A DNA stretch of 64,000 nt, taken from assembly GCF_900169715.1 (NCBI RefSeq), contig NZ_LT835161.1, positions 372,001 through 436,000 of the forward strand, written 5' to 3'. The DNA is from Kocuria massiliensis. GTDB taxonomy: Bacteria > Actinomycetota > Actinomycetes > Actinomycetales > Micrococcaceae. Of the stretch, positions 25,708 to 33,271 are shown piece by piece. Numbering within the stretch: the first letter of the stretch is position 1; each line of letters begins with the position of its first letter. The notes under the pieces are model-generated. The model was given only the letters and a program-made list of their open reading frames with translations, had not been told where the DNA came from and ran no database searches. A program made the translations under genes and the position numbers.

Positions 25708-27642
25708 ATGGTTGACCGCGCTCCCCGTGTACGTGCCTCTGAGCTCACAGGCCGGGCCTGGCTCAATACCGGTGGTCAGAGCCTGTCCTGGTCTGACCTG
25801 CGCGGAAAGATCGTCATTCTGGATTTTTGGTCGTTCTGCTGCATCAACTGCCTCCACGTTTTGGACGAGTTGCGTCCCCTCGAGGAGGAATTCTCCGACA
25901 TTCTCGTGACGGTCGGTGTGCATTCACCGAAGTTCGAGCACGAGGCCGACCCCGACGCATTGGCCGCGGCCGTCGACCGATACGACATCGCTCATCCCGT
26001 GCTGGACGATCCCGAGCTGAAGACGTGGCAGGACTACACCGCCCGTGCTTGGCCGACGCTCGTCGTCGTCGATCCCGAGGGCTACATCGTCGCCCATCTG
26101 TCGGGTGAGGGGCACGTTCAGGGGCTCGTCTCATTGGTGCGTGAATTGGCCGAAGAGCACGAGGCCAAAGGAACCTTGCATCGGGGTTCCGGTCCGTACG
26201 TTCCTCGTCCCAAGGCTGAGGGAACCTTATCGTTCCCCGGCAAGATCATCGCCGTACCGGAGACTCTCCGTGCGGATGGGGCGGAGGGCCCAACATACCT
26301 GGTCACGGATACCGGCCGCCACCGAATCGTCGAATTGGACTCCGGACTCGAACGAGTCCTGCGGGTCTGGGGCGGCACGTCTAAGGGCTACGTGGATGGC
26401 GCCGCCGAATCCGCTCGATTCAATGAACCACAAGGCTTAGCGGTGCTCCCAGATCACCTTCGTCAACGCCTCGATTACGACGTCGTCGTCGCGGACACGG
26501 TCAATCACCGCCTGCGTGGAATTCGCCTGGCGGATGGCGCGGTCAGCACGCTCGCCGGAAATGGCGTGCAGCGGCTCCTCGACGCCGAGGGCGCGAGGAC
26601 GGGTGCCCCCAATGTCATCGATCCCGACGCCGACCCCCGTACCGTCTCCCTCTCGTCGCCGTGGGACCTGGTGTGGTCGGAAACGGCCGAGGCCTTCGTG
26701 GTGGCGATGGCGGGCACCCACCAGCTCTTTAGTTTCGACCCCGCCTCTGGCGCGGTCCAGGTTTTCGCAGGAACGGGGGCCGAGGGGCTCCAGGACGGCG
26801 TGGCCAACGAAGCCTGGTTCGCCCAGTCGTCGGGCCTCGCACAAGCATCCGACGGAACCTTGTGGGTTGCCGATTCGGAAACCTCCGCTCTGCGACGCGT
26901 GACCTTACAGGGGGATGCGGTCTCCGTAGAAACGGCAGTCGGCCAGGGGCTCTTCGACTTCGGCTTCCGAGACGGCGGTTCGGAGGACGCTCGATTGCAG
27001 CACTGCCTCGGCGTTGCGGTACTACCCGACGGGTCCGTAGCTCTTGCTGATACGTATAACGGTGCGGTGCGCCGTTGGGATCCGGCGTCGGGAGAACTCA
27101 CCACCCTGGCGCGGGACCTGGCCGAGCCCTCCGATGTCCTGGTTGAAGACCGCGGGCCCGAGGCCGAGCCGTTGTTGCTGGTCGTCGAGACCAATGCTCA
27201 TCAGGTGGTGCGGCTGCCAATTCCGCGTGAGGCGCAGCGTGTGGACGAAGGAGCCTCCCAGACCCAGCGTCCGCCGTCTCTGCTGGCCGGGGGCACCTTG
27301 GAGATCGTGTCCCGATTCTCGGCCCCCACCGGGCAGAAGCTCGACGATCGATGGGGAGACCCGACTCAGCTCAAGGTCTCGTCGACCCCGCCGGATTTCA
27401 TCCTGGACGGGGAAGGTGCAGCGCAGGGGCTGACCCGGACCCTGAAGCTGAACCCGGAGGTGACCGACGCCGTACTCCACGTCACCGCCAGGGCCGCGGC
27501 CTGCGATGGCGAGCCAGGCGGCGAAATTCCCGATCATGCCGCATGCCATCTCTACCAGCAGGACTGGGGGATTCCGGTGAAAGTCACGGGTGAGGAGACG
27601 GACGAACGCTCGATGGTGCTTGACCTCCGGGGCGTCAACTGA
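25708..27642 (+). CDS. Thioredoxin-like/NHL-repeat fusion protein (NHLRC2-like)
   Basis: 644 residues. Residues ~10-155 form a TlpA/AhpC-like thioredoxin fold with the redox motif C45-I-N-C48 preceded by an extra cysteine (C44), and a cis-proline in ARAWPTLVVV. Residues ~165-500 hold NHL-type beta-propeller repeats (LVTDTGRHRIVELDSG, VVADTVNHRLRGIRL, VALADTYNGAVRRWD). The C-terminal ~130 residues look like a small beta-rich domain. There is no signal peptide, so it is cytoplasmic, like mammalian NHLRC2. Its target is unknown. AAGGAAAGAGG precedes the ATG. Confidence 0.85.
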   Translation: MVDRAPRVRASELTGRAWLNTGGQSLSWSDLRGKIVILDFWSFCCINCLHVLDELRPLEEEFSDILVTVGVHSPKFEHEADPDALAAAVDRYDIAHPVLDDPELKTWQDYTARAWPTLVVVDPEGYIVAHLSGEGHVQGLVSLVRELAEEHEAKGTLHRGSGPYVPRPKAEGTLSFPGKIIAVPETLRADGAEGPTYLVTDTGRHRIVELDSGLERVLRVWGGTSKGYVDGAAESARFNEPQGLAVLPDHLRQRLDYDVVVADTVNHRLRGIRLADGAVSTLAGNGVQRLLDAEGARTGAPNVIDPDADPRTVSLSSPWDLVWSETAEAFVVAMAGTHQLFSFDPASGAVQVFAGTGAEGLQDGVANEAWFAQSSGLAQASDGTLWVADSETSALRRVTLQGDAVSVETAVGQGLFDFGFRDGGSEDARLQHCLGVAVLPDGSVALADTYNGAVRRWDPASGELTTLARDLAEPSDVLVEDRGPEAEPLLLVVETNAHQVVRLPIPREAQRVDEGASQTQRPPSLLAGGTLEIVSRFSAPTGQKLDDRWGDPTQLKVSSTPPDFILDGEGAAQGLTRTLKLNPEVTDAVLHVTARAAACDGEPGGEIPDHAACHLYQQDWGIPVKVTGEETDERSMVLDLRGVN

Positions 27643-28635
27643 TCACTTGCGCTGGACCTCGATCCGATCGCCGTTGACGACAAGGTCGGCATTGATCTGG
27701 AACGGAATCGTTTTGCTGACGGTGCTGACCTTGCCGGTGTACAGGTCGAGGGCCTGGAATTCGATGCGGGCTTTCCCCTGAGGATTGGTGAGCTTCCAAT
27801 GGCCTTGCGGGTCGATCGTGGCTGAGGAGTCCGGCTTTTCCACGATGGACCAGGAAACGTCGCCCTGCACGCGCCCGTCAAAGTCGTACTCGAAGGGGCA
27901 TCCCTGAGGGTAGAGCGTGTCTTGCGAAGCGCAATGTTCGAGCGCATCGTCCACCTGACGCCTGATGGACTCTTGGGCAGCCGGACTCGGGGCAAGATCC
28001 AAGGAAAGCGACGGGTTTTGGTCGGCGGCCTTCTGGGGATGAGGGCTCCAGATCGTGGTCGTGGATTCCCGGGCGTCCAAGAGAGATGAGCTGTACTGGG
28101 CGGTGTAGACCCCCGGGAAGAAGACGGCGAATCGTTCCTCCCCCTGGGGCACCCCGACCTTTTGACGGTTGAGAGTTGCGGTCTCGACCCCGGGGGTTTT
28201 GACGTTGATCGTCGGAAGAGTCTGCGAGTCGATCGCCCAGTCCTCGAGAACTCCCGCGTGAATTCCCGTGCGGTGAACCGGGAAATCGGTGGACGAGTCC
28301 TTGTCGTTGAGCCGGTAGGTCACCGTGACGACGGCCCGATCCTCGGAACTCTGCTTGACGTTGTACCGGAGGTGTCCCAGCGTCTTGGTGGACTCCGAGA
28401 GGGCGTGCCCGTCGAGCATTGCGGCGTTGGACTCGGGGACCTTGGCATCCAAGAGAGTCATCGCTCGACCGCCGTCACCGTTGCGGATGGCCTGGATGTA
28501 GTCACGGACCGGCGACGTCGGACCGAACGCGTAGATGGAAATCAAGGCCATGATGGCGACTCCCAGGGCGGCGGCCACCAGAACTCCGGCGCAAAAGGTA
28601 GCGAGTGCGCGGGTTACCGGAGACTGAGGAGACAT
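27643..28635 (-). CDS. Membrane-anchored extracytoplasmic protein, unknown function
   Basis: 330 residues. One N-terminal helix (LATFCAGVLVAAALGVAIMA) anchors a large outside domain. The part after the anchor (YIQAIRNGDGGRAMTLLD) resembles the DUF4878/NTF2-like 'lumazine-binding-like' segments of surface proteins, and two cysteines (CASQDTLYPQGC) could form a disulfide. No catalytic motif is visible. Its stop codon directly abuts that of the thioredoxin-NHL gene with no spacer. A TATCCT box 7 bases before the ATG and no Shine-Dalgarno suggest a leaderless transcript. Confidence 0.65.
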   Translation of the reverse strand: MSPQSPVTRALATFCAGVLVAAALGVAIMALISIYAFGPTSPVRDYIQAIRNGDGGRAMTLLDAKVPESNAAMLDGHALSESTKTLGHLRYNVKQSSEDRAVVTVTYRLNDKDSSTDFPVHRTGIHAGVLEDWAIDSQTLPTINVKTPGVETATLNRQKVGVPQGEERFAVFFPGVYTAQYSSSLLDARESTTTIWSPHPQKAADQNPSLSLDLAPSPAAQESIRRQVDDALEHCASQDTLYPQGCPFEYDFDGRVQGDVSWSIVEKPDSSATIDPQGHWKLTNPQGKARIEFQALDLYTGKVSTVSKTIPFQINADLVVNGDRIEVQRK

Positions 28636-28692
28636 GTCATCCAGGATATCCGTCCGCTGCCCGTTCCATCGTCATCGCATAGGGTTGAGGCC
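28636..28692. promoter_or_regulatory. Divergent leaderless promoters
   Basis: The 57-bp gap has a -10 box for each direction: TATCCT (minus strand, 28643-28648) 7 bases before the ATG at 28635, and TAGGGT (28680-28685) 7 bases before the ATG at 28693. Neither gene has a ribosome binding site, so both mRNAs probably begin at their start codon. Confidence 0.55.
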
Positions 28693-29400
28693 ATGGCAGA
28701 AAACCTCCGTGACGTTCCCGCCAAGTTCGGCCATCAGCAGCGGGGCTTTTACCCGCGCATCAATTCGTACGGTCGCCGCATCATGGCGGTCCTTCCGACG
28801 ATCGCGTTAGCACTGGCGCTCTTGGCCATTCTGTATTTCAAACGTCCGGCCGCCGCCTTTGTGGTGGTGGTTCTTGCGGCGGAGGTCATTGCAGCCCTGA
28901 TGGTCTACTCCCTGTTGAAGCCGGCGGTTGCGGTGCTCACCGATACTCACGTGCTTCGCGGCCGTCTCATCGGGTGGAAAGCGGTACGTCGGGATAAGAT
29001 CCATCACACGGTTTTCGTCGAGAGACTTCAGCCCAAAGCGGCGTTGACGGCAGGAGACGGACCGCTGGCCAAATTGCGCTACCGAGGAATGCCGGGGTTG
29101 TGGTTCACCGACGAGTCTGGCAAACGGGTGCTTCGATTCGACGGACGCGTGTGGGACGCAAAGACCTTGCGGGAACTGTCCACGTTGGTCACCCCGGAGA
29201 CTACGCGATATTCCACGATCAATGTGACGGAATTGGCCGAACGCCAGAAGGGTCTGGTCAGCTGGTCGGAACTTCATCCGACGTTCCGTTCGACGGCGGT
29301 CGTCTTGCTCGGGCTAGCGTTTCTTGCCCTCATCGTGGTGCTCGGTGTGTGGCCCGAGGTCTTCGGTGCTCGGGAAGGTATCGCGCAGCTCGGGGAATAG
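28693..29400 (+). CDS. PH-domain-like membrane protein, unknown function
   Basis: 235 residues. Two adjacent transmembrane helices (about 33-75) are followed by a cytoplasmic beta-rich region (PAVAVLTDTHVLRGRLIGW to RFDGRVWDAKT) resembling bacterial PH/YdbS-type domains, and a third helix near the C-terminus (TAVVLLGLAFLALIVVLGVW). The ATG at 28693 fits the leaderless pattern; longer in-frame versions cross the divergent gene. Not recognised as a named protein. Its stop codon TAG is part of the -10 box of the next gene. Confidence 0.6.
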   Translation: MAENLRDVPAKFGHQQRGFYPRINSYGRRIMAVLPTIALALALLAILYFKRPAAAFVVVVLAAEVIAALMVYSLLKPAVAVLTDTHVLRGRLIGWKAVRRDKIHHTVFVERLQPKAALTAGDGPLAKLRYRGMPGLWFTDESGKRVLRFDGRVWDAKTLRELSTLVTPETTRYSTINVTELAERQKGLVSWSELHPTFRSTAVVLLGLAFLALIVVLGVWPEVFGAREGIAQLGE

Positions 29401-29403
29401 AAT
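29398..29403 (+). promoter_or_regulatory. -10 box of a leaderless methyltransferase gene
   Basis: TAGAAT ends six bases before the ATG at 29410, the same spacing as at other leaderless starts in the window. The first three bases are the stop codon of the preceding gene. Confidence 0.45.
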
Positions 29404-29409
29404 ATGACC

Positions 29410-30063
29410 ATGCGTGAGCCTTCTTTGTGGGAATTACAAAAACAGCGAAACCCTGGACATTCGCAGTGGTACATCGAACGATTTGAAACCATGCGTGCGC
29501 AAGGGGCGGACCTGAATGGTGAGGCGCGGTTGATTGATGCGATGGTTCCTCGCGGCGCCTCCATCTTGGACGCGGGCGCCGGCCCGGGCAGGGTTGGTGG
29601 AGAACTGGCGCGGTTGGGGCACCACGTCGTCGGCGTGGACATCGACGCCGACCTGGTTCATCAGGCACAGTTGGACCATCCCGCCGGCAACTGGCATGTC
29701 GGGGATCTGTCGGACCTCGATTCCGCGCTCCCCGAGGGATACCGGGGGTCGTTCGATGCCGTCGTCTGTGCCGGAAACGTGATGACATTCTTGGCGCCGT
29801 CCTCGCGACGAGCGGTTTTGGCCGGTTTCGCGGAAGCTCTGGCTCCAGGTGGGCGTGCCGCGATTGGGTTTGGCGCTGGCCGTGGGTACGACTTTGAGGA
29901 ATTTTTCGCCGACGCCGAGGCGGCTGGCCTCGGTCGAAGCCTGACTTTGGCAACGTGGGATCTTCAACCGTTCGAAGACGGGTCAACGTTTTTGGTATCC
30001 ATCCTCAACAAGCCGGAAAATCCCGCGCGGGAACTCGGGGAGAGGGTCAGTCTTCTCGGGTGA
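29410..30063 (+). CDS. Class I SAM-dependent methyltransferase
   Basis: About 217 residues. Motif I is ILDAGAGPGRVGGELARLG, the acidic end of strand 2 is VVGVDIDADLV, motif II/post I is FDAVVCAGNVMTFL, and motif III is LAPGGRAAIGF. These define a Rossmann-fold methyltransferase close to the ubiquinone/menaquinone-type small-molecule group; the substrate is not indicated. Two start codons are possible, ATG at 29404 and ATG at 29410; the second is preferred because TAGAAT lies exactly six bases before it. Followed by a terminator hairpin shared with the tRNA gene. Confidence 0.8.
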   Translation: MREPSLWELQKQRNPGHSQWYIERFETMRAQGADLNGEARLIDAMVPRGASILDAGAGPGRVGGELARLGHHVVGVDIDADLVHQAQLDHPAGNWHVGDLSDLDSALPEGYRGSFDAVVCAGNVMTFLAPSSRRAVLAGFAEALAPGGRAAIGFGAGRGYDFEEFFADAEAAGLGRSLTLATWDLQPFEDGSTFLVSILNKPENPARELGERVSLLG

Positions 30064-30098
30064 ACCCCCGGTGTAGACGTGGAGACCACGGGAAAAGA

Positions 30099-30140
30099 AA
30101 CGACGGGCCATGCGAGAAGTTCCTCGCATGGCCCGTCGTT
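30099..30140. terminator. Bidirectional terminator
   Basis: A perfect 18-bp stem (30099-30116 with 30123-30140) with a 6-base loop between the methyltransferase gene and the convergent tRNA gene. On the minus strand it is followed by TTCTTTT, so it is best suited to stop the tRNA transcript. Confidence 0.8.
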
Positions 30141-30145
30141 ATTTG

Positions 30146-30219
30146 TGGAGCGGCTGACGGGAATCGAACCCGCGTATCAGGCTTGGGAAGCGTGCGCTCT
30201 ACCATTGAGCTACAGCCGC
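30146..30219 (-). tRNA. tRNA-Gly (anticodon CCC)
   Basis: A complete cloverleaf on the minus strand. It has a perfect 7-bp acceptor stem (GCGGCTG/CAGCCGC), a D-arm with GGTAGAGC, the anticodon loop TTCCCAA giving CCC (reads GGG), a T-arm with TTCGATT, discriminator T and an encoded CCA. The 5-bp anticodon stem has one C-C mismatch (positions 29-41). 71 nt without CCA. Confidence 0.95.
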
Positions 30220-30303
30220 GCGGCGTCAAAAAGACACGACGGTTATTCTATCGCATCGCCGGAGTTGGGGCGAACCGGGCGGCTGCACCTCGGGAACATG
30301 GCC

Positions 30304-30309
30304 TATTCT
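30304..30309 (+). promoter_or_regulatory. -10 box of leaderless dcd
   Basis: TATTCT ends six bases before the GTG at 30316. No Shine-Dalgarno sequence is present, so transcription probably starts at the G of the start codon. Confidence 0.5.
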
Positions 30310-30315
30310 GTAATC

Positions 30316-30900
30316 GTGCTGATTTCAGATCACGATATTCGCCAAGACATTGACCGCGGTCGCATCCGCCTGGATCCTTTCGATCCGGACATGGTGCAAC
30401 CCGCGAGCGTTGACGTTCGCTTGGATCGGTTCTTCCGGCTGTTCGATAACCATAAGTACCCGCATATCGACCCGTCCCAGGACCAACCCGAGCTGACTCG
30501 ACTCATCGAAACTGCTCCGGGGGAGCCCTTCATCCTTCATCCTGGGGAATTCGTCTTGGGATCGACCTACGAACAGGTCACGCTTCCCGACGACGTTGCG
30601 GCTCGTTTGGAAGGGAAGTCGTCGCTCGGGCGTCTCGGGTTGCTGACCCATTCCACCGCGGGCTTCATCGATCCGGGATTCTCCGGGCACGTGACTCTGG
30701 AATTGTCGAATATGGCGACCTTGCCGATCATGTTGTGGCCCGGCTCCAAGGTTGGCCAGCTCTGCTTCTTCCGGCTGACCTCGCCGGCGGACCACTCCTA
30801 CGGTTCGGGCTTTTATCACAACCGATATCAGGGGCAACGCGGGCCTACGGCGTCGCGGAGCTATCAGAATTTTCACGTCACGGATATTTCGGAAAGTTAG
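30316..30900 (+). CDS. dcd: dCTP deaminase (probably bifunctional, dUMP-forming)
   Basis: 194 residues from GTG. The start [20 protein letters not shown] aligns with the Mycobacterium tuberculosis enzyme MLLSDRD..., which supports GTG over the upstream in-frame ATG at 30298. The active site is in [18 protein letters not shown] and the catalytic glutamate is E129 in VTLELSN; the C-terminal [14 protein letters not shown] is a nucleotide lid. Actinobacterial members of this type convert dCTP directly to dUMP, combining deaminase and dUTPase activity. Followed at 8 bp by the HprK-like ATPase gene. Confidence 0.93.
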   Translation: MLISDHDIRQDIDRGRIRLDPFDPDMVQPASVDVRLDRFFRLFDNHKYPHIDPSQDQPELTRLIETAPGEPFILHPGEFVLGSTYEQVTLPDDVAARLEGKSSLGRLGLLTHSTAGFIDPGFSGHVTLELSNMATLPIMLWPGSKVGQLCFFRLTSPADHSYGSGFYHNRYQGQRGPTASRSYQNFHVTDISES

Positions 30901-30908
30901 ATCACGCT

Positions 30909-32207
30909 ATGACCGAGACCCTCGTGTTTTCCATGAGGGCTATGGGGGCGGTCGTCGACATTGTCGCTCGAGAGGGGATCTCGCCGCGGTTTCTTGCCGC
31001 ATTAGAAGATTCTTGGGCAGACTGCATTCCCAGCCCTGCAGCCAGTACTGATTCCGCCGAGTCCTCGGCCGACGTACGAATTTATGTGGTTCCTCAGGAT
31101 GCTTCGATCCAGGAGGAACCAGAAGACGGCGCCGTCTTGCGTGTCGGCCCTGAATCGGAGTGGCCCTTCGCCGCTCAGGACTTCACATCGTTGGTGACGA
31201 TCGAACTCATCAAGAAATTCATTGTGAAATTACATCTTTTCCACGCCGCCGCATTGATGCGACCGGAGACCGGAGAAACCCTGGCCCTCATCGGGCCTTC
31301 TGGACGTGGAAAGACGACGGCGTCACGCGCTCTCGCGAGCTCTGGCTGGACCTACTTGAGCGACGAGACCTGCGCCATCGACCCCGAAACCCTGGTGGTC
31401 AAGCCGTATCCCAAGCCTTTGTCCGTCATAGAACATCAAGGATCGCCCAAGGCCCAACTCGCCGCCTCCTCCCTCGGGCTGCGAACGCCCACCGACGCAG
31501 ACTCTCCGGTGCCGACACTGTCACGGCTCATCATTTTGGACCGGTTGGAGGGGGAGGGCGATGAGCCGGTCGGACTCTTCCCGGTGACCTTGCTGCAAGG
31601 CCTGCAATGTCTGGCCGAACAATCGTCCGGCCTCGCACAAACGCCTCAAGCATTGCGGGAGTTAGCCCGGCTCGTGGACCGAGTGGGCGGAATCAGCAAG
31701 GTGCGATATCGGGATTCCAGCGAGCTGCCGGACCTCTTGGCTTCCGTGTCGAACACGATCCCTGAACCTCACGACGAGACATGGGAGTATTTTGCCTCGC
31801 AGGGCTCCCGAGACGCTGAGACTCACGTCCTGGCGCAGGACGTACGCCCCGCATCTACTCAAGCCCTGGCCGATTATTGCCGCATCAGTCGGAGCCCCCA
31901 AGCGAGTGGATTGCTGACGAACGAAGGCCTCCTGATCATGCACGCCGATCGGACGGTTTTGTACACCCCGCTGGGGGCGGACCTGTGGCTCTTGACTGAG
32001 GGCGGTGCGACGGTCGGCGAGCTCCGGTCCAGATTGGAGCAGATCTATGGTCCGCCTCCGGAAGGTGCCTTCGAGCTGGCCTTGGACGCGGTTCTTGAAG
32101 ACGGTGCGTTGATCGTCTCCAGTTCGCCGGCCTCAGCGGAGGAACCCTCGGCTCTGCCATCACCTGCCGATGAGGCGGCGGCAGGATCGCGGGACCTGTC
32201 GTCATGA
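30909..32207 (+). CDS. HprK-like ATPase fused to a PqqD-like domain
   Basis: 432 residues. The central part is a P-loop domain of the HPr-kinase type: Walker A is GPSGRGKTT with K135, and a second acidic motif YLSDETCAID (D152, E153) sits one strand later as in HprK kinases. The C-terminal ~90 residues (NEGLLIMHADRTVLYTPLGA, then DLWLLTEGGATVGELRSRLE and EDGALIV) look like a PqqD/RiPP-recognition-element domain, which binds leader peptides in several RiPP pathways. The N-terminal ~100 residues are not recognised. HprK-like enzymes phosphorylate Ser of HPr or, in some lasso-peptide clusters, of a precursor peptide. The stop overlaps the start of the MauE-thioredoxin gene by 4 bases, so the two act together. 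No precursor peptide gene is visible nearby. Domain calls are by eye. Confidence 0.65.
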   Translation: MTETLVFSMRAMGAVVDIVAREGISPRFLAALEDSWADCIPSPAASTDSAESSADVRIYVVPQDASIQEEPEDGAVLRVGPESEWPFAAQDFTSLVTIELIKKFIVKLHLFHAAALMRPETGETLALIGPSGRGKTTASRALASSGWTYLSDETCAIDPETLVVKPYPKPLSVIEHQGSPKAQLAASSLGLRTPTDADSPVPTLSRLIILDRLEGEGDEPVGLFPVTLLQGLQCLAEQSSGLAQTPQALRELARLVDRVGGISKVRYRDSSELPDLLASVSNTIPEPHDETWEYFASQGSRDAETHVLAQDVRPASTQALADYCRISRSPQASGLLTNEGLLIMHADRTVLYTPLGADLWLLTEGGATVGELRSRLEQIYGPPPEGAFELALDAVLEDGALIVSSSPASAEEPSALPSPADEAAAGSRDLSS

Positions 32208-33271
32208 CCGCGCACTTGGCGCCCGCGGTCATTCTTGCCGTGATTCTGGTGTTCTCTGGGGTGGCGAAATGCCGCGAACCGGGTTCGGTCCGGGCCGCTT
32301 TGGAGAATCTTCGGGTACCTCTGATGTCGCGAGGGCGACTGATGGCCTCGGTATTCCCTTGGGCGGAGATCGTGCTCGGCCTTCTGATCGTTGGGTCCCC
32401 CGGAGTGCTCGCGACGGTGATAGCTGCTCTTGCACTCCTTCTCTTTGCCGCATATTGGGTGCTGATCTACCGCGCCCTGGGATTTGGCGAATCGGTCAGT
32501 TGCCACTGTTTCGGCTCGACGTCGAGTGGACGGGTGACGCGTCGGACTCTCTGGCGCAACACGGTATTCCTGCTTTTAGCCGTGTGGTGGATGGTGGTGT
32601 CCTGCGAGACGAGCGTCCCCGAGTTGGTCCGTTCCGCTTCGGCTTCGGACGCGCTCTGGGCGCTCGGCCTGGTGGCGGTCGGCACGACGGTCTTCACCAT
32701 CATGAAAGACAACGGGGCTGGGTACTCGTCCGAGGCGTTGGATCAGGGCCGTGGGCGCCTCGAAGAACCGAGGCGAGCAGACGGCCCGCATCAGAACGAT
32801 GCCGGCGAGCCATCGGATGAATTGGACTATGTTCGATTGCCGATTCCCGGCGTCGTGGTACAAGACGCTCACGGGGAACTGGTGTCGCTCCGCAGGATGG
32901 CGTCGACTCAGGCGCGGCTCGTGCTCTGGGTGTCGGCAGGTTGCGGATCGTGTTCCGAGGTCATGTGCCAGGCGGCGCAATGGCGGCAGGAACTGGCACC
33001 GGCGGTCGGCGTTCACCTCATGACCCCGTCTAGCCGCCAGGCCCTCGAGACGGTAGCCGATCGTAGCTTGTGGGACTCGACTCTGTACGACGTCGGTCAC
33101 GTGGTCACCGACGTCATGGACCTGGCGGGCACGCCCGCGGCCGTCCTCTTAGGGGCGGACGGTCTGCTCGCTGGAGGGCCGGTCCTCGGTCGTGAGGTTA
33201 TGGATTTTGTGCGGGACGTTCGGGCCGAGCTGGAAGCCGCACAGCCAAACCAAGACCGATCGCCAGAATGA
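32204..33271 (+). CDS. MauE-like membrane protein fused to thioredoxin domain
   Basis: 355 residues. The N-terminal ~170 residues carry four membrane helices with MauE/DoxX features, including an early SGVAKCREP and a cysteine pair C100-H-C102 followed by FG (MauE usually CGCFG). After a polar linker (~175-205) comes an AhpC/TlpA-like thioredoxin fold with C247-G-S-C250 and an extra C255, and a cis-proline in AGTPAAVLLG. MauE in methylamine utilisation helps form disulfides in a quinone-cofactor enzyme; here the electron-transfer partner is in the same chain. Start overlaps the previous stop (ATGA). Its last 74 bp overlap the convergent MFS gene. Substrate unknown. Confidence 0.75.
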   Translation: MTAHLAPAVILAVILVFSGVAKCREPGSVRAALENLRVPLMSRGRLMASVFPWAEIVLGLLIVGSPGVLATVIAALALLLFAAYWVLIYRALGFGESVSCHCFGSTSSGRVTRRTLWRNTVFLLLAVWWMVVSCETSVPELVRSASASDALWALGLVAVGTTVFTIMKDNGAGYSSEALDQGRGRLEEPRRADGPHQNDAGEPSDELDYVRLPIPGVVVQDAHGELVSLRRMASTQARLVLWVSAGCGSCSEVMCQAAQWRQELAPAVGVHLMTPSSRQALETVADRSLWDSTLYDVGHVVTDVMDLAGTPAAVLLGADGLLAGGPVLGREVMDFVRDVRAELEAAQPNQDRSPE

